DNA of 64,000 nucleotides from an uncultured Acidobacteriia bacterium (GTDB lineage Bacteria; Acidobacteriota; Terriglobia; Bryobacterales; Bryobacteraceae): NCBI GenBank assembly GCA_903925975.1, contig CAIYHG010000086.1:1-64000 (forward strand). Direction: 5' to 3'. This document shows, piece after piece, positions 55,297-64,000 of this stretch. Below the pieces are notes generated by a model that saw only the letters and a program-made list of their open reading frames with translations, had not been told where the DNA came from and did no database searches. Position 1 is the first letter of the stretch, and the number at the start of each line of letters is the position of its first letter. The position numbers and the translations under genes were made by a program.

Positions 55297-56796
55297 CTAT
55301 TCCCGCGCCTTGGCCAGGGCGCTGCGCTTGCGCCCAAACGGGAAGTAGATGGCGAGGCCGATGAAAAGCCACACGAAGAACCGCACCCAGGTTTCGAGCG
55401 GCAGCGCCAGCATCAGCCCCACGCAGAAGAGGATGGAGATCATCGGGAGCCAGGGCGAACCGGGCACGCGGAAAACGCGCGGCCTGTCCGGCTGCGTCTT
55501 CCGGAGCACGATCACGCCCAGGGAGACGATCACGAAGGCGAACAGTGTGCCGATATTGGCCAGGTCGGCAAACGTTCCAATATCCCAAATGCCGGCTGGA
55601 ATGCCGACAACCAGACCGGCGACCCAGGTACTCACATGCGGCGTTTTGTAGCGCGGATGCACCTTGGAGAACGCGGCGGGCAACAGGCCGTCGCGCGACA
55701 TGGCGAACCAGATGCGCGCCTGCCCGTACTGGAAAACCAGCAGCGAGGAGACCATGCCCACCAGGGCGCCCAGGCTCACCCACTTCCGCACGCCGTTGTA
55801 GCCCAGCCGCTTAAGTGCCTCCGCGACGGGCGCCGCGCCGTTAAGCGTCTTCCATGGCGCAATCCCCGTAAGCACCAGCGCCACGGCAATGTAGAGCACG
55901 GCGCACACCACCAGCGTCATGATGATGCCGAAGGGCAGGTCGCGCTGCGGGCGGCGGCACTCTTCGGCGGCCGTGGATACCGAATCGAACCCAATGTAGG
56001 TGAAGAAGACTATGGCCGCACCCGTGAACACCCCGGGATAGCCGTTCGGCATGAAGGGATGCCAGTTGGCTGTGTTCACCGCGCGCGCGGCGCCGAAGAC
56101 GAAGATCAGGATGGCGGCGATCTTCACCACCACCATGGCATTGTTCGCGCCGGCGCTCTCCCGCACGCCGAGGACCAGGATATAGGTGAGGATGAGGAGC
56201 ACGATCAGAGCCGGCAGATTGAACCATGCCCCCGTGAAGACGCCGCCGACTATCGGCGGCCCGGCGAGCTTGGCGGGCAAATGCCAGCCGAAGACGTTAT
56301 CGAGCAAGTCGTTCAGGTATCCCGAAAAGCCCACCGCCACGGCCATGTTCGAAACGGCGTACTCCAGGATCAGGTCCCACCCGATAATCCACGCCACGAT
56401 CTCTCCGAGCGTGGCGTAGGCGTAGGTGTAGGCGCTGCCCGCGATGGGAATCATCGAGGCGAGCTCCGCGTAGCAGAGCGCCGCGAAGCTGCACGCCAGC
56501 GCGGTCAGCAGAAACGAAAGGGAGATGGCCGGCCCGGCTCCGGGCCGCCCGATAGTCGAAACCGCGCTCGATCCGTGGAGCATGAGATCGAGGACCGGGG
56601 CGTGCAGGATGGATTTGAACGTGAGCGTCTCGCCGGCGGCGGCAGTCCCCGTGAGGATGAAAATGCCGGAGCCGATGACCGCGCCGATTCCGAATGCCGC
56701 CAGGCTCCACGGGCCCAGAGTACGCCGGAGGCGCCGCTCCGGATCTTCGGAAGCGGCGATCAGCGCGTCAATGCTCTGGGTGCGGAAGAGGCTCAC
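55297..56796 (-). CDS. APC-family amino-acid permease (cationic type)
   Basis: The 499-residue transporter has about 12-13 helices. It begins with LRRTLGPWSLAAFGIGAVIG, then SGIFILTGTAAA, the classic APC first helix with the broken GIGAVIGSGIF substrate site. Further markers are LCYAELASMIPIAGSAYTYA, then TLGEIVAWIIGWDLILEYA, and FFTYIGFDSVSTAAEECRRP. The layout fits the CAT/YfnA group that imports amino acids with protons; the substrate is not clear. The start is GTG 56796 with no strong ribosome-binding site. It is the first gene of a possible permease-ymdB-cyclase operon. Confidence 0.9.
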   Translation of the reverse strand: MSLFRTQSIDALIAASEDPERRLRRTLGPWSLAAFGIGAVIGSGIFILTGTAAAGETLTFKSILHAPVLDLMLHGSSAVSTIGRPGAGPAISLSFLLTALACSFAALCYAELASMIPIAGSAYTYAYATLGEIVAWIIGWDLILEYAVSNMAVAVGFSGYLNDLLDNVFGWHLPAKLAGPPIVGGVFTGAWFNLPALIVLLILTYILVLGVRESAGANNAMVVVKIAAILIFVFGAARAVNTANWHPFMPNGYPGVFTGAAIVFFTYIGFDSVSTAAEECRRPQRDLPFGIIMTLVVCAVLYIAVALVLTGIAPWKTLNGAAPVAEALKRLGYNGVRKWVSLGALVGMVSSLLVFQYGQARIWFAMSRDGLLPAAFSKVHPRYKTPHVSTWVAGLVVGIPAGIWDIGTFADLANIGTLFAFVIVSLGVIVLRKTQPDRPRVFRVPGSPWLPMISILFCVGLMLALPLETWVRFFVWLFIGLAIYFPFGRKRSALAKARE

Positions 56797-56907
56797 GCGT
56801 TAGAAATGGGCGCATTGGCGCCGTGATCCAATTGAGAGCGACAGACGGGTCCCTCGTGGGGCGGGTCCCCTAGCGTTCCTTCAAACTACAACGCCGTTCG
56901 GGACGAG

Positions 56908-56942
56908 CCGGACCGGGGTCCGGCGCGGACGAGGGCGTCCGC
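56908..56942 (-). terminator. Two back-to-back GC hairpins after pcrA block
   Basis: CCGGACC-gg-GGTCCGG (56908-56923) is directly followed by GCGGACG-aggg-CGTCCGC (56925-56942). Both stems are perfect 7-bp repeats. They begin 19 bases past the stop of the 52-residue gene on the minus strand. No U-tract follows. Two copies of CGGGTCCC also occur nearby (near 56846 and 56862). Confidence 0.4.
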
Positions 56943-56960
56943 CCCACTCGATGCCGCGAG

Positions 56961-57118
56961 CTAGCGTTTGCGCTGGCCTTGCGCCTGGTGACGAATCTTC
57001 TTCTTCATGGAACCGCGGGCCACGCCGGCCGCGCGCTTCGCCTTGGCAGGCGCCGCTTTTCGCGCCGCGCGCTTTGCTGTCTTGCGTTCCGCTTTGTCTT
57101 CAATGTTCTTCGTGTTCA

Positions 57119-57119
<1 letters not shown>
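56961..57119 (-). CDS. 52-residue Lys/Arg-rich basic protein
   Basis: ATG 57119 overlaps the pcrA stop (TGATG) and the frame ends with TAG at 56961. The product (starting NTKNIEDKAERKTAKRAARK, ending KKKIRHQAQGQRKR) is almost only Lys, Arg and Ala with no hydrophobic core. It resembles the AK-rich histone-like tails or small RNA/DNA-binding proteins found in several bacteria. Translational coupling to the helicase suggests nucleic-acid binding, which is inference. I recognise no named family. Codon use matches that of its neighbours. Confidence 0.68.
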
Positions 57120-59497
<2,378 letters not shown>

Positions 59498-59645
59498 GCG
59501 CGCTCAGCGGCTTGCGGCGTTCGGGCGGGCGCCTCACGGGCAGGCGGCGCGGGGGATTGCCGGGTGTTCGCCGCTTACGCGCGGTGACCGGGCGCCGCAG
59601 CCAAATCCGGGTGCGCCGGAAAGCTAAACGATTTCAGCCATGTTG

Positions 59646-59651
59646 TATAAT
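59646..59651 (+). promoter_or_regulatory. -10 element of the cold-shock gene
   Basis: A perfect TATAAT, preceded by TG, lies 144 bases before the csp start codon. No good -35 box is seen 16-18 bases upstream, so it may be TG-extended. Transcription would start near 59658. Confidence 0.5.
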
Positions 59652-59688
59652 GGGGTGGCATCCGACTCTTGATTTCCGCTTTCTGACC

Positions 59689-59725
59689 AAAGGGGGTTGC
59701 GTGAGTCATCCGCGCCCCCTTTTTT
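59689..59725 (+). terminator. Attenuator-like hairpin in the csp leader
   Basis: AAAGGGGG pairs with CCCCCTTT, extended by GCG / CGC around a 9-base loop, and a run of T residues follows (59720-59725). It lies about 30 bases after the predicted transcription start and 65 bases before the csp coding sequence. It would give either a small RNA of about 65 bases or conditional read-through into csp. Confidence 0.65.
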
Positions 59726-59789
59726 GGTTTGGGGACGGGCTTAAGAGAGACGCATTTTGCAGTGAATGAACTCGAAGGAACATAGTCAG

Positions 59790-59993
59790 ATGAAAGAAAA
59801 AGGAACGGTGAAGTGGTTTAACGCAGCCAAGGGCTACGGCTTTATCCAGCGTGAAAACGGAGAAGATGTCTTTGTGCATTTCTCGGCAATTCAGTCCCAG
59901 GGCTATCGCAGCCTGGAAGAAGGCTCCCGAGTTGAGTTTGAGGTGACGAAGGGCCCCAAGGGCCTGCAAGCCACCAACGTCACGGCTGCCTGA
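59790..59993 (+). CDS. csp: Cold-shock protein (CSD, CspA family)
   Basis: The 67-residue protein is a single OB-fold that binds single-stranded RNA and [23 protein letters not shown] holds RNP1 (KGYGFI), and DVFVHFSAI is RNP2. The ending [18 protein letters not shown] is typical of the family. ATG 59790 is preferred because the family starts right there and AAGGA lies about ten bases upstream; ATG 59766 would add eight residues. The leader holds a terminator-like hairpin, and infA follows 52 bases later. Confidence 0.95.
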   Translation: MKEKGTVKWFNAAKGYGFIQRENGEDVFVHFSAIQSQGYRSLEEGSRVEFEVTKGPKGLQATNVTAA

Positions 59994-60045
59994 TAATCCC
60001 GCGGGCCGGGGCCCCGCGCGTTCCGGCCCGCATACACGGAGGTTT

Positions 60046-60264
60046 ATGAGCAAAGAGGACAGCATAGAAGTAACAGGAACGGTCCTGGAGAAGTTTCCCA
60101 GCGGTTTGTTCAGCGTTCAACTGGAGCACGAGCGCGTCGTTCTGGCGCATCTGGCCGGCAGATTGCGGAGAAACCGCATCCGCGTGCTGGCTGGCGACAA
60201 AGTCACCCTCGAACTGTCGCCCTACGATCTGACGAAGGGCAGAATCACCTTCAGACACAGGTAA
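60046..60264 (+). CDS. infA: Translation initiation factor IF-1
   Basis: The 72-residue OB-fold protein binds the 30S A site during initiation. [20 protein letters not shown] and [20 protein letters not shown] then [20 protein letters not shown] match IF-1 along its whole length. GGAGG lies five bases before ATG. Next to csp and away from the ribosomal-protein cluster it may be a second copy; only the rest of the genome can show that. Several usually acidic or Lys positions are Arg here, so it is more basic than common IF-1. Confidence 0.93.
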   Translation: MSKEDSIEVTGTVLEKFPSGLFSVQLEHERVVLAHLAGRLRRNRIRVLAGDKVTLELSPYDLTKGRITFRHR

Positions 60265-60444
60265 ACTGCGTCTTCCACCATTCGGCACTCCCGAGGGGCA
60301 GTTTGTGTATAGCATCACACATTCCCGTCCCCATCCCGTGATACAAATTCTGATAGACCGGCATTCACATCAGAGGGGTAGTATTTTCACGTGGCTCCGA
60401 CCAGCGCCGGTAACTCACTAGCGTGAAACCGTTTAGGTCATTTT

Positions 60445-61977
60445 ATGAGAGAGCCGAATCGCCCGGAAGAAAAGCGCCGTAGCCGTGCGCGAAGCACCGC
60501 CGCGACTATAATCAAGTCGGAGAGCGGGGTGGAAAAAACGAGAAACAGCCAGGGGAGGGCGAAGAAACCAGCCCAAGACGCAGTGGAGGACTTGGTAGCG
60601 GTTCTGTCGCAGAAGGTAGTGGGGCAGCCCGCGGCAACCCGCGTGATCGTGCCTTATATCCAGATGTTTCAGGCCGGGCTCGCGCCTGAAGGCCGCCCGG
60701 TTGGGGTGTTCCTGCTGCTGGGACCCACCGGAACGGGCAAGACCAAGACGGTGGAGGCCTTGGCCGAGGTGCTCCACGGCAGCGAGAAGAACGTGCTCAA
60801 GGTGGATTGCGGGGAGTTCCAGATGGAGCACGAGGTAGCCAAGCTCATCGGGGCGCCACCGGGATACCTGGGCCATCGCGAAACCCAGCCGATGCTTACG
60901 CAGCAGAAGCTGAACTCGGTGACCAGCGAAAAGTGCAGCCTCTCGCTGGTTCTGTTCGACGAGATCGAGAAGGCCGCCCCTTCGATGACGCGGCTGCTTC
61001 TGGGCGTGCTGGATAAGGGCGTGCTCCGGCTGGGCGACAATTCCACGGTCAACTTCGAGAAGAGCCTGGTCTTTCTTACCAGCAATCTGGGCGCGCGCGA
61101 AATGATGCGCGAGATCAACCCGGATTTCGGTTTCCAATCGGTTAGGACGCCGGACCGGACCGATCTTACCAACAAGTTGCAGAACATCGCCCTGGTATCG
61201 GTGCGGAAACGCTTCTCGCCGGAGTTCGTGAACCGGATCGATTGCATCATCACGTATCAGCCACTCACGGCCGAATCGCTCTCTGCCATCCTGGACCAGC
61301 AGATCACGGATCTGCAAAACCACGTGAATACGCGGCTCGGCAACCGCTCCTTCACGCTGGAGGTGCCGTTTGAGGCGCGGCAGTTCCTGCTGCGAAAGGG
61401 CACCAGCTCCGAATACGGCGCGCGCGAATTGAACCGCACGATTCACAGGCACCTGACGCAACCGCTGGCGACTTTGGTGGCCACCAACCAGATCAACGCG
61501 GGCGCTACGCTTCGAGTGGAGGCGCCCGAAGGGGCTGAGAAGCTCACGCTGCACACTATCGAGGGAGAGGCCGTGCGGGCGCCGGCGCACCCCACAGTGT
61601 TGCTGGTGGACGATAACCGCGACCTGCTGCACTTCCTGGAGCGGCTCATGGCGGACGCAGGCTGGCGGCTGCTGACGGCGGAATCGGCCACGGAGGCGCG
61701 TAAGCTGGTGGCCGAGAACAAGGTGAACGCCGCCCTGCTCGATTACATGCTGCCCGACGGCAACGGCGTGGAACTGGGCGTGGAGATTCTAACTTCTTCG
61801 CCAAAGGGGCTGGTGATCATCATGACGGGAACTATTCTTCCGCCGGAGGAAGAAGCGCTCTGCGAAGAGCACAATTTCCCGGTGTTGCGAAAACCGTTCC
61901 TCGCCTCGGACGTGATGAACCAGATCCGCAGCCGGCTCGTACCAGCGGGCAAGATAGCCAGGGCGGAGACTCGATAG
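60445..61977 (+). CDS. Clp-type AAA+ ATPase fused to a receiver domain
   Basis: The 510-residue protein has one Clp/Hsp100 D2-type AAA+ module and a C-terminal response-regulator receiver. After a basic N terminus come VVGQPAATRVIV, Walker A LLGPTGTGKTKTVEAL (residues 93-100), the pore-side GAPPGYLGH, Walker B LVLFDEIEKAAPSM, sensor 1 FLTSNLGAR, the Arg finger RFSPEFVNRID and sensor 2 SEYGARELNRTI. From about 382 the receiver has VDDN (Asp389, 390), phospho-acceptor Asp433 (LLDYMLPDGNG), MTGT and LRKPF, so it should be phosphorylatable. DFGFQ near residue 228 sits where ClpA/ClpX carry the ClpP-binding loop. No Clp N domain or D1 ring is present. Unfolding controlled by phosphorylation is inference. 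Confidence 0.85.
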   Translation: MREPNRPEEKRRSRARSTAATIIKSESGVEKTRNSQGRAKKPAQDAVEDLVAVLSQKVVGQPAATRVIVPYIQMFQAGLAPEGRPVGVFLLLGPTGTGKTKTVEALAEVLHGSEKNVLKVDCGEFQMEHEVAKLIGAPPGYLGHRETQPMLTQQKLNSVTSEKCSLSLVLFDEIEKAAPSMTRLLLGVLDKGVLRLGDNSTVNFEKSLVFLTSNLGAREMMREINPDFGFQSVRTPDRTDLTNKLQNIALVSVRKRFSPEFVNRIDCIITYQPLTAESLSAILDQQITDLQNHVNTRLGNRSFTLEVPFEARQFLLRKGTSSEYGARELNRTIHRHLTQPLATLVATNQINAGATLRVEAPEGAEKLTLHTIEGEAVRAPAHPTVLLVDDNRDLLHFLERLMADAGWRLLTAESATEARKLVAENKVNAALLDYMLPDGNGVELGVEILTSSPKGLVIIMTGTILPPEEEALCEEHNFPVLRKPFLASDVMNQIRSRLVPAGKIARAETR

Positions 61978-62050
61978 CCGCGCGAACGCTCTCATACGGC
62001 CTGCGCCTGCCCCCGTTTCCCTTCATCGGATTCAATATCCAACAAGAAAA

Positions 62051-62066
62051 CCGGCCTAGAGGCCGG
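62051..62066 (+). terminator. Short hairpin after the Clp/receiver gene
   Basis: CCGGCCT and AGGCCGG form a 7-bp stem with only two bases between, 73 bases past the stop. The A-run before it gives a short U-tract on the minus strand only, so it may end transcription from the right as well. Confidence 0.35.
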
Positions 62067-62098
62067 CTTGCGGGCACAAACATTCGCCGTACAGGAAC

Positions 62099-62123
62099 AA
62101 AAAAAGGGGGCCCGAAGGCCCCC
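62099..62123 (-). terminator. Intrinsic terminator of the outer-membrane protein gene
   Basis: On the minus strand GGGGGCC-TTCG-GGCCCCC is a 7-bp stem closed by a stable UUCG tetraloop and followed by seven U residues. It lies 27 bases past the stop codon of the TonB-dependent-type gene. Confidence 0.93.
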
Positions 62124-62149
62124 TCTCAGTTGGTTCTTCTTTCCAGTAG

Positions 62150-64000
62150 TTAGAACTGGAACTTGATGCCGAAGCGGCCCTGGAAGCCAGTGCTAAAGCT
62201 GTCCGGTTTCCCGAACCGCGGATCCTTGGCGCCCCAGGTCTTAGTGGCATCCTGAGTCCCAGCCACCATCGACTGCCAATTATAGCCGGCCTTCAAATCG
62301 ACGGCAGACATAGAAATCGCGGAGCTGGCCACCCGGTACCGATTGTAGTAGGGGTAGACGTACTGCGCGATGCTCTGGTTAAACAGGTTCTGCGCATTGA
62401 ACTCGAAGTGCAACACCTTGCTCGACTCCCCAAACTTTACTTCGTGCGTGAGGAGTAAGTCGGTGTTCGACATGACAGGCGACCGCCCCATGTCCCCGCG
62501 GCCGTTCACAAAGAGCGGAATCCGCTGCGTATCCATCACCCAGGTGCTCATTGGCACGCCGCTAGTCACGCGGAAGTTCAGTCCGATCTGAGTCTCGCCG
62601 AGCTTCGACGGAATCATGTAGGAGCCATAGAGTTTCAGAGCATTCGGACGGTCCGAGCCGAGGCGGCCGGTTAGGTCGTAGTTGCCCTTCGAATCCCACA
62701 TGTAGTAATCGAGGTCATAGGCGCGAGTCGCCGAGCTGCCCGGACGATAGGCGGTACCAGCGGACTGCTGCGCGTTGGCGCTGCTGGTGCCCAGCGAACG
62801 AGGAGTGATTTCGTCGGAGTTCTGCAACCCGGCGTAATCGCCCCACAGGCGGCTCAACACGTAGCTGCCGCTCGCGAACCAGCGGTTGGCGAACCGGCGG
62901 CTGAACGAAAGCTCGAGAGCGTCGTAAACGCGCTTCGGCTTGGGGATCTCCATCGACGGCGTTTTTGTGGCCGGCGAGGTCATCTTGGCCAAACCTTCAC
63001 CCGGGTTTCCGTAAATGTACACTTCGCTGCCGTCGATCATGGTGCCGATATCTTCGATCGTGGTGCGCAGCGAGTTGTGCGTGTAGCGGAGGGCGACCAT
63101 CACTTTCGGTCCCACCTGATACTCGACGCCGGCGTTGCCGAGCCACGAGCTCATAGGCCGGATGTTGGGGTCAACCGAGTCGGAACCGAAGGCCGGGACG
63201 CGCCAATCCTGGAATGCATTTACCCAGAGATTGGTGCCCGGCATGTTCGTGCCGCTCAGGCCGAGGATGTAGCTCTTGTCGAGAGAATCGAGCGAACGGT
63301 AGTAGGTGCGCCAGGTGTCGCCGCCGAAGGTGCCGCGCGCGAGTTCATACTTCACCCAGTCGTAATACCGGCCCCAGCTTCCGTAGACCTTCATCTTGCC
63401 GTCGCCGAACACGTCGAAGCTGCCGCCGACACGGGGAGCAACCTTGGAGCCCCAGCCGAACTCGAACGCGTACGGCTTGATGTCGCGACGGAATGAGGGA
63501 ATCACTTCCTTCTCGAGGCGGAGGCCGATGTCCAGGCTCAGCCGCTTGCCGATTCTCCAGCGATCCTGGAAGTACAGGTCGTCGATAGTGCCGCCCGTGG
63601 AACCGATAGTTCCCTGGTCGTCAACCTGGTAGTAGCCGTACTTGCCGCTGACTTTGCTGCCGTTCGGCAGCGTGAGTTGGCTGTTCCAGTTGATGGTGAC
63701 GTAACCGCCGCCCGGATAAGCCTTAATCACCTTGTTGACGTTCTTCTGGCGGCCGTAGCCAAACTTGAAGTCGTGCTGTCCAGCGAAGCTGACGAACTTG
63801 CTGAGGTCGGCCTGCAGAACGTTACGGGTGGCCAAGTCATACAGGGTGGTGGTGGTGCGCGGGATGGTCGTATAGCCCTTAGGCTGTTGCAACGAGGCAT
63901 CGAGGCCGACAATTCCCACGGAGGGCACGCCCCACTCGATTGCGCTCTGGTTGATAACGCCCAATGCCTTGTAGTTATCCCAGAAGCGGGCAGCCTTAAA
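62150..64000 (-). CDS. TonB-dependent-receptor-type outer-membrane barrel (5' end missing)
   Basis: The visible 616 residues form the C-terminal part of a large beta-barrel, with the gene still open at the right edge (FWDNYKALGVINQS at the edge). Strands alternate throughout: LSKFVSFAGQHDFKFGYG, RLSLDIGLRLEKEV, KMKVYGSWGRYYDWVKYELA, LELSFSRRFANRWFASGSYV. It ends GRFGIKFQF with the terminal Phe of barrel proteins. It fits the Oar-like CarboxypepD_reg/TonB group that is abundant in Solibacteres. The plug and signal peptide lie outside the window. The substrate is not evident. A UUCG terminator follows. Confidence 0.85.
   Translation of the reverse strand, partial: FKAARFWDNYKALGVINQSAIEWGVPSVGIVGLDASLQQPKGYTTIPRTTTTLYDLATRNVLQADLSKFVSFAGQHDFKFGYGRQKNVNKVIKAYPGGGYVTINWNSQLTLPNGSKVSGKYGYYQVDDQGTIGSTGGTIDDLYFQDRWRIGKRLSLDIGLRLEKEVIPSFRRDIKPYAFEFGWGSKVAPRVGGSFDVFGDGKMKVYGSWGRYYDWVKYELARGTFGGDTWRTYYRSLDSLDKSYILGLSGTNMPGTNLWVNAFQDWRVPAFGSDSVDPNIRPMSSWLGNAGVEYQVGPKVMVALRYTHNSLRTTIEDIGTMIDGSEVYIYGNPGEGLAKMTSPATKTPSMEIPKPKRVYDALELSFSRRFANRWFASGSYVLSRLWGDYAGLQNSDEITPRSLGTSSANAQQSAGTAYRPGSSATRAYDLDYYMWDSKGNYDLTGRLGSDRPNALKLYGSYMIPSKLGETQIGLNFRVTSGVPMSTWVMDTQRIPLFVNGRGDMGRSPVMSNTDLLLTHEVKFGESSKVLHFEFNAQNLFNQSIAQYVYPYYNRYRVASSAISMSAVDLKAGYNWQSMVAGTQDATKTWGAKDPRFGKPDSFSTGFQGRFGIKFQF

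Noticed and set aside
55048-56826. Plus-strand frame of 592 codons opposite the permease and ymdB
   Set aside because: The product is rich in Arg, Gly, Glu and His with no domains, and lies opposite two well-supported genes.
60433-61632. Minus-strand frame of 399 codons opposite the Clp/receiver gene
   Set aside because: Antisense to a gene with complete AAA+ motifs; low-complexity Arg/His/Leu composition.

Overview
The window is about 62 percent GC, densely coded, and has no phage, insertion sequence or CRISPR array. It looks chromosomal and most likely comes from an acidobacterium of the Solibacter/Bryobacter group. The main evidence is four large secreted proteins that end in, or contain part of, the C-terminal domain known as TIGR03437, which is typical of that group. 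A Gram-negative envelope is shown by an Lpt lipopolysaccharide-export operon, outer-membrane barrels and a pilus secretin. mqnA points to menaquinone made by the futalosine route.

Layout. Positions 1-9100 are mostly minus strand: a secreted O-methyltransferase-like protein, an unknown secreted protein, an enolase/phosphoglycerate mutase pair, a divergent rpsU plus zinc-ribbon gene with a visible promoter, a SYLF protein, and a purC-cvpA-Fis-like-gph-zinc-protein cluster with ATGA overlaps. From 9180 to 14165 come RNase R and an unusual radical SAM/glycosyltransferase fusion. From 14162 to 17849 come an outer-membrane barrel, lptB and a fused lptC/lptA gene. A one-domain asparaginase precedes groES-groEL, which has a CIRCE-like operator and a strong terminator. 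Positions 20782-28263 hold an exonuclease, a DUF4159 protein, a membrane protein built from a duplicated module, homoserine dehydrogenase, and a 1288-residue LGFP-repeat protein with a degenerate C39-peptidase-like domain.

Positions 28360-36285 hold an orphan CpaF-type ATPase, a 39-residue membrane microprotein and two tandem YVTN-propeller surface proteins. Positions 36465-48280 are a tight-adherence (Tad/Flp) pilus operon: TPR protein, Flp pilin, a polytopic membrane protein, CpaB, CpaC secretin, TadG-like and two TadE-like pseudopilins, CpaE/TadZ, CpaF/TadA, TadB and TadC. The genes are spaced by a few bases or overlap. No prepilin peptidase is present here.

From 48540 the minus strand carries tRNA-Leu(GAG) with a terminator, directly behind secG (the same order as secG-leuU in E. 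coli), then mqnA. After an NHL-repeat protein come a diguanylate cyclase, a YmdB phosphodiesterase and an amino-acid permease. PcrA/UvrD helicase is followed by an overlapping 52-residue basic protein. Then come a cold-shock gene with an attenuator-like leader, an unlinked infA, a Clp-type AAA+ ATPase fused to a response-regulator receiver, and the 3' part of a TonB-dependent-type outer-membrane protein that runs off the right edge.

The most unusual items are the radical SAM/glycosyltransferase fusion, the Clp/receiver fusion, the duplicated two-helix membrane protein, the single-domain asparaginase with a full catalytic set, two small genes not previously listed, and a set of GC-rich intergenic hairpins without U-tracts.
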